A stretch of DNA of 64,000 nt, taken from Lumbricus rubellus (taxonomy: Eukaryota > Annelida > Clitellata > Crassiclitellata > Lumbricidae). Positions 13,701 through 22,604 of the stretch are shown here, one piece after another. The stretch lies in NCBI GenBank assembly GCA_945859605.1, contig OX243814.1, positions 27,608,286 to 27,672,285 on the forward strand, written 5' to 3'. The position numbers and the translations under genes were made by a program. Positions within the stretch are counted from its first letter, which is position 1. Every line of letters starts with the position of its first letter. The notes under the pieces are model-generated. The model was not told the origin of the DNA, did no database searches, and worked only from the letters and a program-made list of their open reading frames with translations.

Positions 13701-14037
13701 GTATAGTTGTGTGAGTTGCTTGGTTTTAATGGCATTATTTTGTATCTTAATTCCTCTGGCCACGACCGAATAGACTGACCCCCCTGGAAAAAATCTTGCG
13801 GGCGCCCATGGCTAGTCCCACTTAAGAGTCGCCACGTTTTTAGACTTAGTGAGACTTGTAGGCATAATGACTCAAATAATAATAATTAACACACAGTAGG
13901 CCTAACACAGTGCGCTTAGGAGTACACCAAATTAATGAAGTTAGACAACATTATACGCAATTGGTAAAAAATATAGCCTACTTACCAAGGAAGACGAAGG
14001 CAACAGCAACGACGACAGCGATGTGTAAACGATCCAT
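1778..14037 (-). CDS. Secreted cystine-knot precursor, noggin/Trunk-like, 5 exons, 304 aa
   Basis: Exons, in coding order: 14037-13986, 6903-6635, 3559-3337, 2648-2457, 1956-1778 (stop TGA at 1780-1778). All introns are GT-AG, phases match at each join and the total is 915 nt. Exon 1 encodes a signal peptide (starts MDRLHIAVVVAVAFVFL). Exon 2 carries an RWKR processing site (residues 31-34) and an N-E-S glycosylation site. Exon 3 is basic, with an RNVR site followed by a further Arg (141-145). The C-terminal module (about 183-304) has nine cysteines: 190, 209, 212, 232, 239, 250, 267, 293, 295. It ends DWLPFTYPIGIGCEC (281-295), the same spacing as the W-x-P-x-x-Y-P-I-x-x-x-C-x-C end of noggin. 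The upstream block WP..........C......C..........C also resembles noggin and Trunk/PTTH. IL-17-type knots end similarly (GCxC) and are the alternative. An odd cysteine count fits a disulfide dimer. The processed-ligand role is inference. Confidence 0.8.
2139..2277 (-). repeat. Dispersed repeat shared with 48034-48202
   Basis: On the minus strand it reads through CTTAAAGTGTGGCTGGACGG, a CATGGACGGCGT block and TAAGTGGCAG-type sequence to GCGTCCAGGCACTTC. The same blocks occur in the same order on the plus strand at 48034-48202. It lies in intron 4 of the cystine-knot gene. The class is unknown. Confidence 0.6.
2649..2870. repeat. 43-bp tandem repeat abutting a splice acceptor
   Basis: Five near-identical 43-bp units (core GAGTGAGTGAGAGTTCTGGC) begin right at the intron side of exon 4 of the cystine-knot gene. 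On the coding strand each unit contains CTCTACTACTCTTGCTCCTAG, a pyrimidine-rich acceptor-like site. A more degenerate unit continues to about 2985. Confidence 0.9.
3945..4025 (+). mobile_element. LINE 3' terminal coding remnant
   Basis: Translates as LDSIPPALRAADSVDCFKSRL then a stop and TYLF. This is the hallmark end of CR1/L2/RTE-type reverse transcriptase ORFs. Confidence 0.55.
4990..5172. mobile_element. hAT-type MITE, family CAGGGCTGTTTT
   Basis: Begins CAGGGCTGTTTTAAAG and ends GTTAAAAAGCCCTT, with a perfect 8-bp duplication CTTTGAAA at 4982-4989 and 5173-5180. Three relatives are at 6985-7176, 54812-54880 and 61642-61815. Confidence 0.85.
5682..6025. mobile_element. hAT-type MITE, family CAAGGCCG
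   Basis: Terminal inverted repeats CAAGGCCGTAGCTAG and CTGGATGCGGCCTTG, flanked by the perfect 8-bp duplication ATCACAGC (5674-5681, 6026-6033). Contains a poly-C tract. Lies in intron 2 of the cystine-knot gene. Confidence 0.87.
6368..6612. repeat. (CATA)n microsatellite
   Basis: Near-perfect CATA tetramers with a few interruptions. The long Met-Tyr-Val-Cys frames here are repeat artefacts. It starts about 20 nt inside intron 2 from the exon 2 donor of the cystine-knot gene. Confidence 0.97.
6985..7176. mobile_element. hAT-type MITE, family CAGGGCTGTTTT
   Basis: Left end degenerate (CGGCTTTTTTAACG), right end TTTAGAACAGCCCTG; perfect 8-bp duplication CCCGTAGA at 6977-6984 and 7177-7184. 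It is inverted relative to the copy at 4990. Confidence 0.83.
7316..7496. mobile_element. Truncated MITE fragment, GGGCGGATCCA family
   Basis: Shares AAAAAGGTCATCAGCT-type sequence, the poly-C tract and the GTATCCGTCCCTGCCCC end with the complete copies at 20319 and 22248, but has no clear left terminus or target duplication. Confidence 0.5.
8232..8429 (+). pseudogene. LINE ORF C-terminal fragment split by a hAT insertion
   Basis: Encodes SGARARGRPRMGWIANV and continues to EGYRQDNRLVP, typical of the C-terminus of endonuclease/reverse-transcriptase LINEs (G-R-P-R-x-x-W). The frame continues on the far side of the inserted element at 13811-13885 (LVPLKSRHVFRLSETC). It lies inside intron 1 of the cystine-knot gene. 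Confidence 0.65.
9037..9251. mobile_element. hAT-type MITE nested in the 5.4-kb element
   Basis: Ends CAGGCGGTGGATACAG and CAGAATCCGCCCCTG are inverted repeats; perfect 8-bp duplication GCCGCACA (9029-9036, 9252-9259). Confidence 0.85.
11071..13540. mobile_element. 2.5-kb hAT-type element nested in the 5.4-kb element
   Basis: Termini TAGGGGTGTCCA and TGGACACCCCTA are inverted repeats and the 8-bp duplication TAGTACAG is perfect (11063-11070, 13541-13548). Short open stretches at 12399-13020 (for example RECEYCDAESDYEVEISKYH) may be remains of a zinc-finger transposase; I cannot name the family. Confidence 0.82.
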
Positions 14038-15284
14038 GTCTAGAAACAAGAGAGTATTTTTTATTCTTTTTCGACTGTTGCTGTTAAGCTGAGATGATGC
14101 AACGAAGTTCCAGTTGTAATGAACGGACGAACGTGTGGTATACGGACGAACTGTACGATGTTTGGCGCACGTCGTATCTCCTTGTCAGTTGGTAGGCCTA
14201 CTTCTGTCCTAATAACACGGAATAGACATCTATAGGAATTTATATCACGATGTCTCCTCCAATCACGACAGCATGCGATAACAAAATGCAATGCTAGGAA
14301 CTGTGATCAATTAGCTATAACTCTCAATAGTAATCACATGTTTATACATTATATATATATATGATATATATGTATTTATACATATGTAATACTATGTGTA
14401 TATATATACATAAATATAGATCTATATATACAGTGTGCATGCACTGAGTTAAAAGATTATTGCACATTCAAATGTAACAGGTAAATGAGACAACAATCTA
14501 ATCAATTGTGCTGTTCGTCTGATCCCCGACCAAACGCGCAAAATACTTTTATCTCAAGAGCTGCCCACGTAAAAACTTTAGCGCTCTTCAAATATGGACA
14601 GTGCGTTAAAAAATTGGTTGCGTGTCAGATTGATGCACCGCACCTTGTCACCTTGTGCCGTCGATTCTTGGAACCCTAGCGACCGCCATGATCAACCTTC
14701 TCCACGTATTACGATCTTCCGTCGCGTCTCTCAATATAATTAGAAACCTATTTTGCATGTTCTATGCGATCGACTATAATAATTATTATTTGCATGACTC
14801 AGTCTGCATGCCATGCCTTTGTTTTAAGCGAAGTAGGACGTTACGGACGCCTTGCATGGCTGCCAAGCTGTTAAATTTGACCCATGTAATAACTTGTGAT
14901 GAGCATCCGTTCATATAATTATTAAGACTTTTAATCATACTGCGTTCATGTCAGCTTGAAGTAAGAAACGTAGATTATTATTAAAATAAATATTAATTGT
15001 TCTACTCTGATGTAGGCTACTTAATTCATTCCCCAGGGACTTTGAGGTTATTGTTAATTAGGATTAGGCCTATTGTCTGGAGTTTCAGGTCTTGTCTTCA
15101 GGGTTTGAAGAGAAAGGCCTGTTAAAGGCGACCACATATAAATAGCGCTATACATTGTAGACTGACAAACAAGCGCTGAAGAGTAAAAATTGCTTCGCAT
15201 CTGTCACCATGCATGCGGTACTCCCAGTAGGCCTAAAATACGACTTGCGTTTGCCGATTTCGTTAATGAATTCCAAGGCCGATG
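14038..15284. other. Upstream flank of the cystine-knot gene, no gene seen
   Basis: AT-rich; an (AT)-rich palindromic microsatellite lies at about 14343-14430. The promoter of the minus-strand gene should lie just right of 14037. A poor TATA-like AATAAAAAATA on the minus strand sits only about 20 nt from the ATG, so the true promoter may be further upstream. Confidence 0.4.
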
Positions 15285-15285
15285 G

Positions 15286-16120
15286 ATTAAACGGCCCGGG
15301 GTACCGGTATCCATGGCCAATGGTTAGAAGATGTAAGCATAGGGAGACCTACATATTTCTAGGTATTGCGGTTGGCCGCCTGCATTGAAGCTCCTTACTG
15401 GAAGAAAAAGAGTACAAAACACTCCATGGCGCATTGCTGACAATTATGAGACCTATAGCTTAATTTTTATGAACTCCGAAAGGGCGGAAAGGTCACATAC
15501 CAGCTTAAAGTATAACCCTGTCAGTGGGGCGCGGTGGTCTAGACTAAGTGGTGGCGTCGTTGCCTTGGAGCCGGAAGGTCCGAGGTTCGAATCCACCTCC
15601 CCGCGTAAGGACCTTGGGCAAGTCCTTCACTTACAATTGCTCAGCGCTTCGGCGTGAAACTCCGATGCAGTGTCCGCTCTGCATCGGGAGCGCCTCTGAG
15701 TGATAGATTAAACGGCCCGGGGTACCGGTATCCATGGCCAATGGTTAGAAGATGTAAGCATAGGGAGACCTACATATTTCTAGGTATTGCGGTTGGCCGC
15801 CTGCATTGAAGCTCCTTACTGGAAGAAAAAGAGTACAAAACACTCCATGGCGCATTGCTGACAATTATGAGACCTATAGCTTAATTTTTATGAACTCCGA
15901 AAGGGCGGAAAGGTCACATACCAGCTTAAAGTATAACCCTGTCAGTGGGGCGCGGTGGTCTAGTGGTGGCGTCGTTGCCTTGGAGCCGGAAGGTCCGAGG
16001 TTCGAATCCACCTCCCCGCGTAAGGACCTTGGGCAAGTCCTTCACTTACAATTGCTCAGCGCTTCGGCGTGAAACTCCGATGCAGTGTCCGCTCTGCATC
16101 GGGAGCGCCTCTGAGTAGAG
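15286..16120 (+). repeat. Recent tandem duplication, two ~420-bp units, each with a tRNA-SINE
   Basis: Units 15286-15706 and 15707-about 16120 are almost identical. The first has 6 extra bases (ACTAAG) after GGTGGTCTAG. The junction follows CTCTGAGT, inside the SINE. The matching ~90-aa frames in the two units are copies of repeat DNA, not genes. Confidence 0.93.
15525..15704 (+). mobile_element. tRNA-derived SINE (tail lost in the duplication)
   Basis: Head GGGGCGCGGTGGTCTAG, box B GGTTCGAATCC, then a conserved body (GACCTTGGGCAAGTCCTTCA and TCCGATGCAGTGTCCGC). The tail is cut by the duplication junction. Confidence 0.88.
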
Positions 16121-16228
16121 AGCTTGAAGGGGCGCTATAACAAGTGCACATACATACATACATACATACATACATACATACATACATACATACATACATA
16201 CATACATACATACATACATACATACATA
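15946..16228 (+). mobile_element. tRNA-derived SINE with (CATA)n tail
   Basis: Full copy of the same SINE with the tail block GGAGCGCCTCTGAGTAGAG and GGGGCGCTATAACAAG, running directly into a (CATA)n array at 16148-16228. Confidence 0.9.
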
Positions 16229-17029
16229 AACCCTATACTCCATATTACACACACCTCTTCATACGCACTACATGGCAAATGTCCAGCTCCTCATAGTAGG
16301 CCTAAGCCTATGTCATTTTTGAGAATTGCGTTGCTTTTTAACTCCGTGAACTTGTGGCTCGTAAAAAGACGATGCTTATCTCAATTATTTTTCGAGGTAG
16401 TAGGCCTAATATGTTTTCTAAAATATACTGTTTGGCACAATTTTAGTGCGAACATGTTCGCGAAACAAAACCTTCAAAAATTGGATCGAAATAGAAACTA
16501 AAAAACTGCGTTGTTTTGTCGAACAAAGGACCAAACTGTTAGTTCATTAAAGCATCATTATCTTCAAGCATAAAGTAGACCTCAGAACACGCAACGAATA
16601 AAGAGGAACTAAGAGGCACTATACCTGACTTAGTCTTTTATCATTTGCATCGACTCTGCAGTGCCGTAATGCCGACTGTGTGCGCGGCGTTACGCCTTAT
16701 ATATTCTGCGGCATTGCTTAGTTGACCTATAATGGGTGGCCCTACTATAGCCAGCGCTAACTTGAGACCCGGAACTAGCCTAATGTATAATGGTTGTCGA
16801 GATAGATGGGGTCAATATGGGGTGACGTTGGGGTCACGGGAGGATGGACCCCATTCAATAACCTTGTCAGGATTCGCACTTCAACCGAATTTGAACATAA
16901 AATTTTGATGTGCCCTGTGTAGGCCTATATGCATATATTATATAAAATTATATATATGCATATATAGGCCTACATGCAGCTGTGTATATGTAAGTCTATT
17001 TATACACAATCATACTGACTTACTTGACT

Positions 17030-17250
17030 CATGGCCCTGGCGAGGCTTCCGCCCGCCACGATCAGCCGCTCCTCTGTGGACAGCCTCCAGTCGACCCTGT
17101 CATGTGCTCTCTTCGTCACCTCTCCCAAGGCTAATCCCATCCTCAGGCAGTCCTCCTCCACCATATCCATCCATCGTTTCCTGAACCTGCCTCTTCTCCT
17201 ACTCCCATGCGTGCACATATCTCTGCAGTGCCACCTTTGAGTATCTTCCG
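17030..17250 (-). pseudogene. LINE ORF C-terminal fragment
   Basis: The minus strand encodes RRRGRFRKRWMDMVEEDC and, further on, KRAHDRVDWR, the conserved end of LINE reverse-transcriptase ORFs. There is no intact ORF upstream. Confidence 0.65.
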
Positions 17251-17283
17251 CTCTGCAATTATACAGATATATACATTGTATAT

Positions 17284-17340
17284 ATATATACATACATACA
17301 TACATACATACATACATACATACATACATACATACATACA

Positions 17341-17371
<31 letters not shown>
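17284..17371. repeat. (CATA)n microsatellite
   Basis: Near-perfect CATA tetramers directly beside the LINE fragment. Confidence 0.95.
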
Positions 17372-17374
<3 letters not shown>

Positions 17375-17454
17375 CATACATAGCCTACATGCATTCATTT
17401 CATGTATTACAGCGATTCGATGTAGCGCCCGTTTCAAGGTTAATTTCCTGCTCA

Positions 17455-17615
17455 GGAGCGCTCCCAGTGCATCCATCCTCTCTGGTAGTCTTTCCTCATC
17501 TTTCTCTCACCTCAAAACCTGCCTTTTCTCTCGAAGTTGCACGCACTGGGAGCGCTTCTGAAAGGCTTTTTGCTGCGAGGTGCGCTTTTATAAATGTTCA
17601 GATAGAATACAATAC
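17455..17615 (+). mobile_element. LINE 3' end
   Basis: Translates through LSHLKTCLFSRSC-like sequence into the shared 3' block CTGGGAGCGCTTCTGAAAGG and GCGCTTTTATAAATGTTCAG. The same 3' block occurs at 52024 and 28797. Confidence 0.5.
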
Positions 17616-17643
17616 AAACCCCGGTCGAATAGAACAGTCGTAA

Positions 17644-17646
17644 TGA

Positions 17647-17682
<36 letters not shown>

Positions 17683-17725
17683 CAGAGACAGAGACAGAGA
17701 GACAGACAGACAGACAGACAGAGAC

Positions 17726-17797
<72 letters not shown>
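17644..17797. repeat. (GA)n/(GACA)n microsatellite
   Basis: GAGA runs interspersed with GACAGA units. The poly-Ser-Leu and Glu-Arg frames over it are artefacts. Confidence 0.97.
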
Positions 17798-17798
<1 letters not shown>

Positions 17799-17799
17799 A

Positions 17800-19161
17800 T
17801 GCAATAGGCATTTGGCGAAGAGCAGTAGGGAGCCCATATTCCAGGGCGGCAAGGCCAGCCACGAAGAAGACGCGACGCGACGCTGCTTGATAGCAGTTTA
17901 AATTGCAAGCGGAGAATTAAGTTTAGCTTGTGCAGGTGAGTGTAGAGAGCAGCGGCGCTGGACGCGCGTGGTGGAGCAGCAGATCTCCTGTAAGTAGGAC
18001 TATAGTTTGTCTAAGCCTTCAATACAGCGCCGGACCAAAACAGAAATTCGGTAAACAATGTGCCTAATTATGTCGGTAAAGAAGCCATGCAGTCGAGTAC
18101 ATCCAGATAGACCGGAAGTCCATTGTATATAAAGATTAAACCAACTCTTCTTCAGCCAAAAGCATCACCCTACCATCAAATCCGTGTTGTATATAGGCCT
18201 ACATAATATATCATGGGCTTATTTTGCAGAAACACTTATAGACCCTATTAGCCTATTACGATGAATTAAAACACACACATGTACATATATACAATTATAC
18301 ATGTAGGCCTATATATAATATAAGCTTATATAGGCTATATATCCGGATATTCGTAGGCAGAAGGGTGAGCTGCTATAAGGGGATATTAGTGTGTGTATCG
18401 GCCCGTGTCACGTGCTTTATAATCTATATTGTATATTGACAATTACATGGTTAATGCTCGATATACAGACCTATACTTAGGAATTACGATATACGGCGTG
18501 ACAATCCGTGGGCTGGCGAGGTTCGAAGTTATAGCGAAATGTGTAAGGCCTATCTGGAAATAGGGTGTCTGGTAATAATAGAAACAACAGGCAAACTTCA
18601 GCCTATAGGCTATCAGGTCAAGAAAGGGGATGGATAGTAGGGTACCGGTACGCCATGCAGTAACACCCACAGAAACAGCAGAACCTTCATTCTCTATTTT
18701 CTGCGTAGAACTCATGAAGTCCTGCATGCCCAGAAAATTAGACCTATCCTCAATCACGACCATGTTCATTTAAACACAAATTGGAGAATAATAGCGAGGG
18801 CAGGAACTTTAGAGTTCTCTTGTAATAGAAACCAGGAGGTGGCGGTATATAGGCCTAGGAGTTGATAAAGCTTGTAGCCGTGTAAAAAAGCTGTTTGTGT
18901 GACTGCAAGTACGATGTTGATGACGAATTTGCACATTTGGGATTGTCCGAAGTAATTACATTATTGGTATACCAAGCAGTAAGTATACTGTTGGTAATTA
19001 CGGTCTGCAATGCATGTGGTCCGCCTATAATATGAGCCGAGCGTATCATGACACGTCGTGTGATCATGACTACGGTGGTAGTGTATCCATTGCAGAGTCG
19101 TGATTCTGTCTACATGTGTATATGGCTAAATCTCGGATAATGATGATCAGTTTCGTATAGG

Positions 19162-19209
<48 letters not shown>

Positions 19210-19720
19210 CTTGAAGCCTACATAATTATGTAATGAAAGCTATCAAACAGAAGACGAATGACGAAGAGGAATATTATTGTAACCATGCATCCGTTTCCAT
19301 TTATTACAAGACAGAAACGAGTAGGGCAGTAGGCACACTGATCGAGAATTGAGCATATAATCACACTGAACACACATACATTATATAAGGAGTGCTCGTG
19401 AATAAGATGATGCCCCATAGCGCTTTGCCTTTAGGTATACCCCCGGTAGCATTTATTAAATTTAGAAACAACTAACTGTATATCATAATGTCTTATAATA
19501 ATTAGCTCATAGGCTACTCCTAAAATTTAGGTCTACGCCTATGGTTTTGAAAATCAAATCTTCAGCCGAAGAAGAAAAGCCAAACAGGAAACGAACTTCT
19601 ACTAATTTATGACGGACGTTATGACACCCTTCCCCTTCTAAAATCCCGCCTTTCTTTGACTGTTTCCGCGATTTTTGCATTACACCAGTAGCTTACGCTA
19701 TACCGACGTCGCCCGAAAAC
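17800..19720. other. Intergenic, no gene seen
   Basis: No coding signal. Two donor-like sites lie in a locally GC-rich patch (CAGGTGAGT near 17935 and CCTGTAAGTAGG near 17988), so an unlinked non-coding exon cannot be excluded. A (TA)n run lies at 19163-19206. Confidence 0.35.
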
Positions 19721-19885
19721 CATGCTAGGACAACTCGGCACCGGACACCTCGGCACCGGACAATTCGGCGCCAGGCAATTCGGCTCATGGACAATTCGGC
19801 GCCAGGCAATTCGGCTCATGGACAATTCGGCGCCAGGCAATTCGGCTCATGGAAAATTTGGTGTCGGACAATTCGGCGCAGGAAA
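19721..19885 (+). repeat. Minisatellite of CAATTCGGCGCCAGG type
   Basis: Repeats of GGACAATTCGGCGCCAGGCA and GGCTCATGGACAATTCGGCG with a ~30-bp higher-order period. The Gly/Gln-rich open frame follows the repeat. The motif is related to the array at 48795-49350. Confidence 0.85.
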
Positions 19886-19950
19886 AATCGCTTGGTCTGA
19901 TATTGCGCAAGTTAGAGACTATTGCCAAATAGTTTTGTTTGTTTTTTTGT

Positions 19951-20160
19951 ATGTGCACTTGTTATAGCGCCCCTACAAGCTCTCTCTACTCAGAGACGCT
20001 CCCGAATGCAGAGCGGACACTGCATCGGAGTTTCACGCCGAAGCGCTGAGCAATTGTGAGTGAAGGACTTGCCCAAGGTCCTTACACGGTGAGGTGGATT
20101 CGAACCTCGAACCTTCCGGCTCCAAGGCAACGACGCCACCACTACACCACTGCGCCCCAC
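19951..20160 (-). mobile_element. tRNA-derived SINE
   Basis: Complete reverse copy: GTTATAGCGCCCC at the 3' end, box B complement GGATTCGAACC, and head ending GCGCCCCAC. Confidence 0.9.
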
Positions 20161-20318
20161 AGTTCGCTCTCCTGACTAGTCCTCAGGGTTCTGATGCTTC
20201 TGGGAATATCCTAATTATACGGTATTTTCGCCATTCGTTTTCATGACGACGCAAATTTACCCTTATAAATAAAATTATGGTCCTGACCTCAATCGAGACT
20301 GATCACGACGCCTATAAT

Positions 20319-20654
20319 CAAGGGCGGATCCAGATGGGGCAATCCGGCCATGGCCCCCCATTTAAAAATTGCACAGGACCTGGCCCCCATCCGGTTTCAA
20401 ATTAACAATAGAGATAGGGGTGCCATGGCTTAATGCCCAACCACCCTATTTAAAAATTGCATGGGACATGGCCGACTAAAAAACGGTCATCAAACTTTTC
20501 CGCTGATGAAAAGTCATCCGTCAGCAAAAAGACGAATGACTAAAAGTCATCAACTTTTTGGCGACTAAATTAAATGACGATTTTTTTCTCCTGCCTGTCC
20601 CAAGACCAAAGATTTTGGCCCCCCCCACTTCGAACAGTTCTGGGTCCGCCACTG
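20319..20654. mobile_element. hAT-type MITE, family GGGCGGATCCA
   Basis: Ends CAAGGGCGGATCCAG and TCTGGGTCCGCCACTG. The flanking octamers CCTATAAT and CTCATAAT agree at 6 of 8 positions, an aged target duplication. Internal CGGTCATCAAACTTTT-type blocks and a poly-C tract are shared with 22248-22596. Confidence 0.75.
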
Positions 20655-21156
20655 CTCATAATGATAATTAAACCTAAACCAACCATCACGGCCATAGGCC
20701 TATTTATAGTAAACCGCTCATGACTGCGCTAACTGAATATAGGAAATAACAAACTGTAGGCCTAAAACATTAAATAGGCCTGCTACTTAATTTTCAAGTC
20801 CCAACGGAAGTGAAGAAGTTTTCGTGACATCAGTTAAAATTATAGAATTTCCGTAGGTGACGCAAGGGTCATGGGATTTATTCAGCAGTCGAAGAAATTA
20901 TATAGATGCAAAGAAGATGTTTAAAATTTCAATGACTTTTAGCAGGTCATAAGAGAGGTCAATAAATAGGCAGTATATATATATATACATATATACAAGG
21001 CCTATATATGTATATATATATAGGCTACTTAAAATGACCTACCGCGACCTATTGTGGCGCCGACTTGTCTGCGTGACATGTCTGAAACAATATCGGTATC
21101 GTGACGGGCGAAAATGTAGTCCCATGGTTCCGCTAACGCCCGGCACGTAAACGGAT

Positions 21157-21215
<59 letters not shown>

Positions 21216-22247
21216 TTTCCTCTGCATTGTATAAATCGCACAAATTCTAGCTTTTTTAGCTGTGGTTGGACTGGGGCATGAGCCTCTAGATTCATTGGGA
21301 GTGCATTTGAGTAGGTCTCTCGAAGAGGAGCAAGCAATATAGATTCTCAGAATGAATTCATGTATTTTATATATATATATATATATATAAATTATACGTA
21401 CGTACTACGTACATATATATATATATATATAAAGACATAATGCATACGATATATACATATAATAAAAATTATGGTAGCCTATAATCCCTATATAGGCCTA
21501 TGTACATATACATACATACATATAGGCCTAATAATTAATTATACATAGCCTAGCCTACATAAAATATATGTATAGGGCCTACATGCAAAATATATATGTA
21601 TAGCCTATAATAATTACCGGTATATAATATGTATTTATTATATTTACATGTATATAATGCATAAAAAGCGTGTGAGGTCTGTTACTAGGTGTGAAGGCCA
21701 CCGCTGACTTACGTCAGAACAGTTCAATTAATCACTGATTGTGTGTGTACGCCCATTAATTGGATACGCGTGTACTCATATACACAGTGCAAGATCATGA
21801 CTGCCAAGAAGTTCAGACCGAATGGAGGAGTTACAGTAGGCTACATGCTTCTGGATAAGACGATAAGAAGAAAGCCAGCGAGAGTCGATAAGAATAATAA
21901 AGCATTGCTGAAAACAAACAGAGCAATGGATGAATGAAACCAGCGCGCGTGTCTGATTATTATTTATTGAGGCTAAGCCTAGGTCTGTCGAGGTCAAGTT
22001 TTGCAGAGTCGGTAATACAGTGGACGTATTCATATCTAGTATAATCTAGAAATCAAGTTCAGCCCATTATGTGCAACAAAGTGATTATATAAGACCTAGT
22101 AATTATTCTTTCCCTTCTAGATTGAGTGGATTCACTGTCGGGTTGGGGAAAACTTACTTATTTTTACGGTGCTGTCATGACTGCTTTTCGAGGTACTTTA
22201 CAGCTTAGGTGGTCAATTGCAAAGTTTTTTGGCAAGGTTTCGTCAAC
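20655..22247. other. Intergenic, AT-rich, no gene seen
   Basis: (TA)n at 21160-21212 and palindromic ATAT/ACGTACGT sequence at 21369-21432. The open frame at 21743-21937 has no recognisable domain or splice support. Confidence 0.45.
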
Positions 22248-22596
22248 CAGGGCGGATCCAGGGGGCAATCCGGCCATGCCCCCATTTAGAAATGCCCATG
22301 TATCGTGTCGGGGCCCACCCCCCATTTGGTTTCAACAAGCTTGTAATTTGGTATATTTTAAAGGATTTGGAGTTAATAACTTAAAAAGGCATCAACTTTT
22401 TTGGCGGATGAAATGGTATGATTTTCCCGAAAATTTCGCCGGACGATTAAAAAAAAGGTCATCAACTTTTTTGAGGGATACGAATTATTTTCCAGAACCA
22501 AGGCCAAGAATTTTTGGCCACCCAAGAATTTTTGGCCAACCACCCCCCCCCCCCCCCCCCCCGTCCAAAGTTTCTGTATCCGCCCTTCGGCCCTTG
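22248..22596. mobile_element. hAT-type MITE, family GGGCGGATCCA
   Basis: Ends CAGGGCGGATCCAGG and CGCCCTTCGGCCCTTG; perfect 8-bp duplication TCGTCAAC (22240-22247, 22597-22604). It holds a long poly-C run at 22541-22562. Confidence 0.85.
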
Positions 22597-22604
22597 TCGT
22601 CAAC

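Larger units (their letters stand above)
8430..13810. mobile_element. 5.4-kb hAT-type DNA transposon, decayed
   Basis: Termini CATGGGCGCCCGCA and TGCGGGCGCCCATG are perfect inverted repeats with GGGGGGTC subterminally at both ends. The 8-bp duplication GCTAGTCC is intact (8422-8429, 13811-13818). The minus strand at about 9290-9560 has decayed coding sequence (for example KKLSSLIGPKSWFLLHSMG) broken by frameshifts, probably transposase. A MITE (9037-9251) and a second hAT element (11071-13540) have jumped into it. Confidence 0.85.

Noticed and set aside
15525..15704. Functional tRNA gene
   Set aside because: Boxes A and B are present but the sequence continues into the SINE body and recurs many times; the acceptor stem does not close as in a true tRNA.
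15385..16072. Paired ~90-residue frames as duplicated genes
   Set aside because: They are the two copies of a duplicated SINE-containing repeat.
17512..17908. Ser-Leu and Glu-Arg/Glu-Thr frames
   Set aside because: Translations of the (GA)n/(GACA)n array; no splice or domain support.
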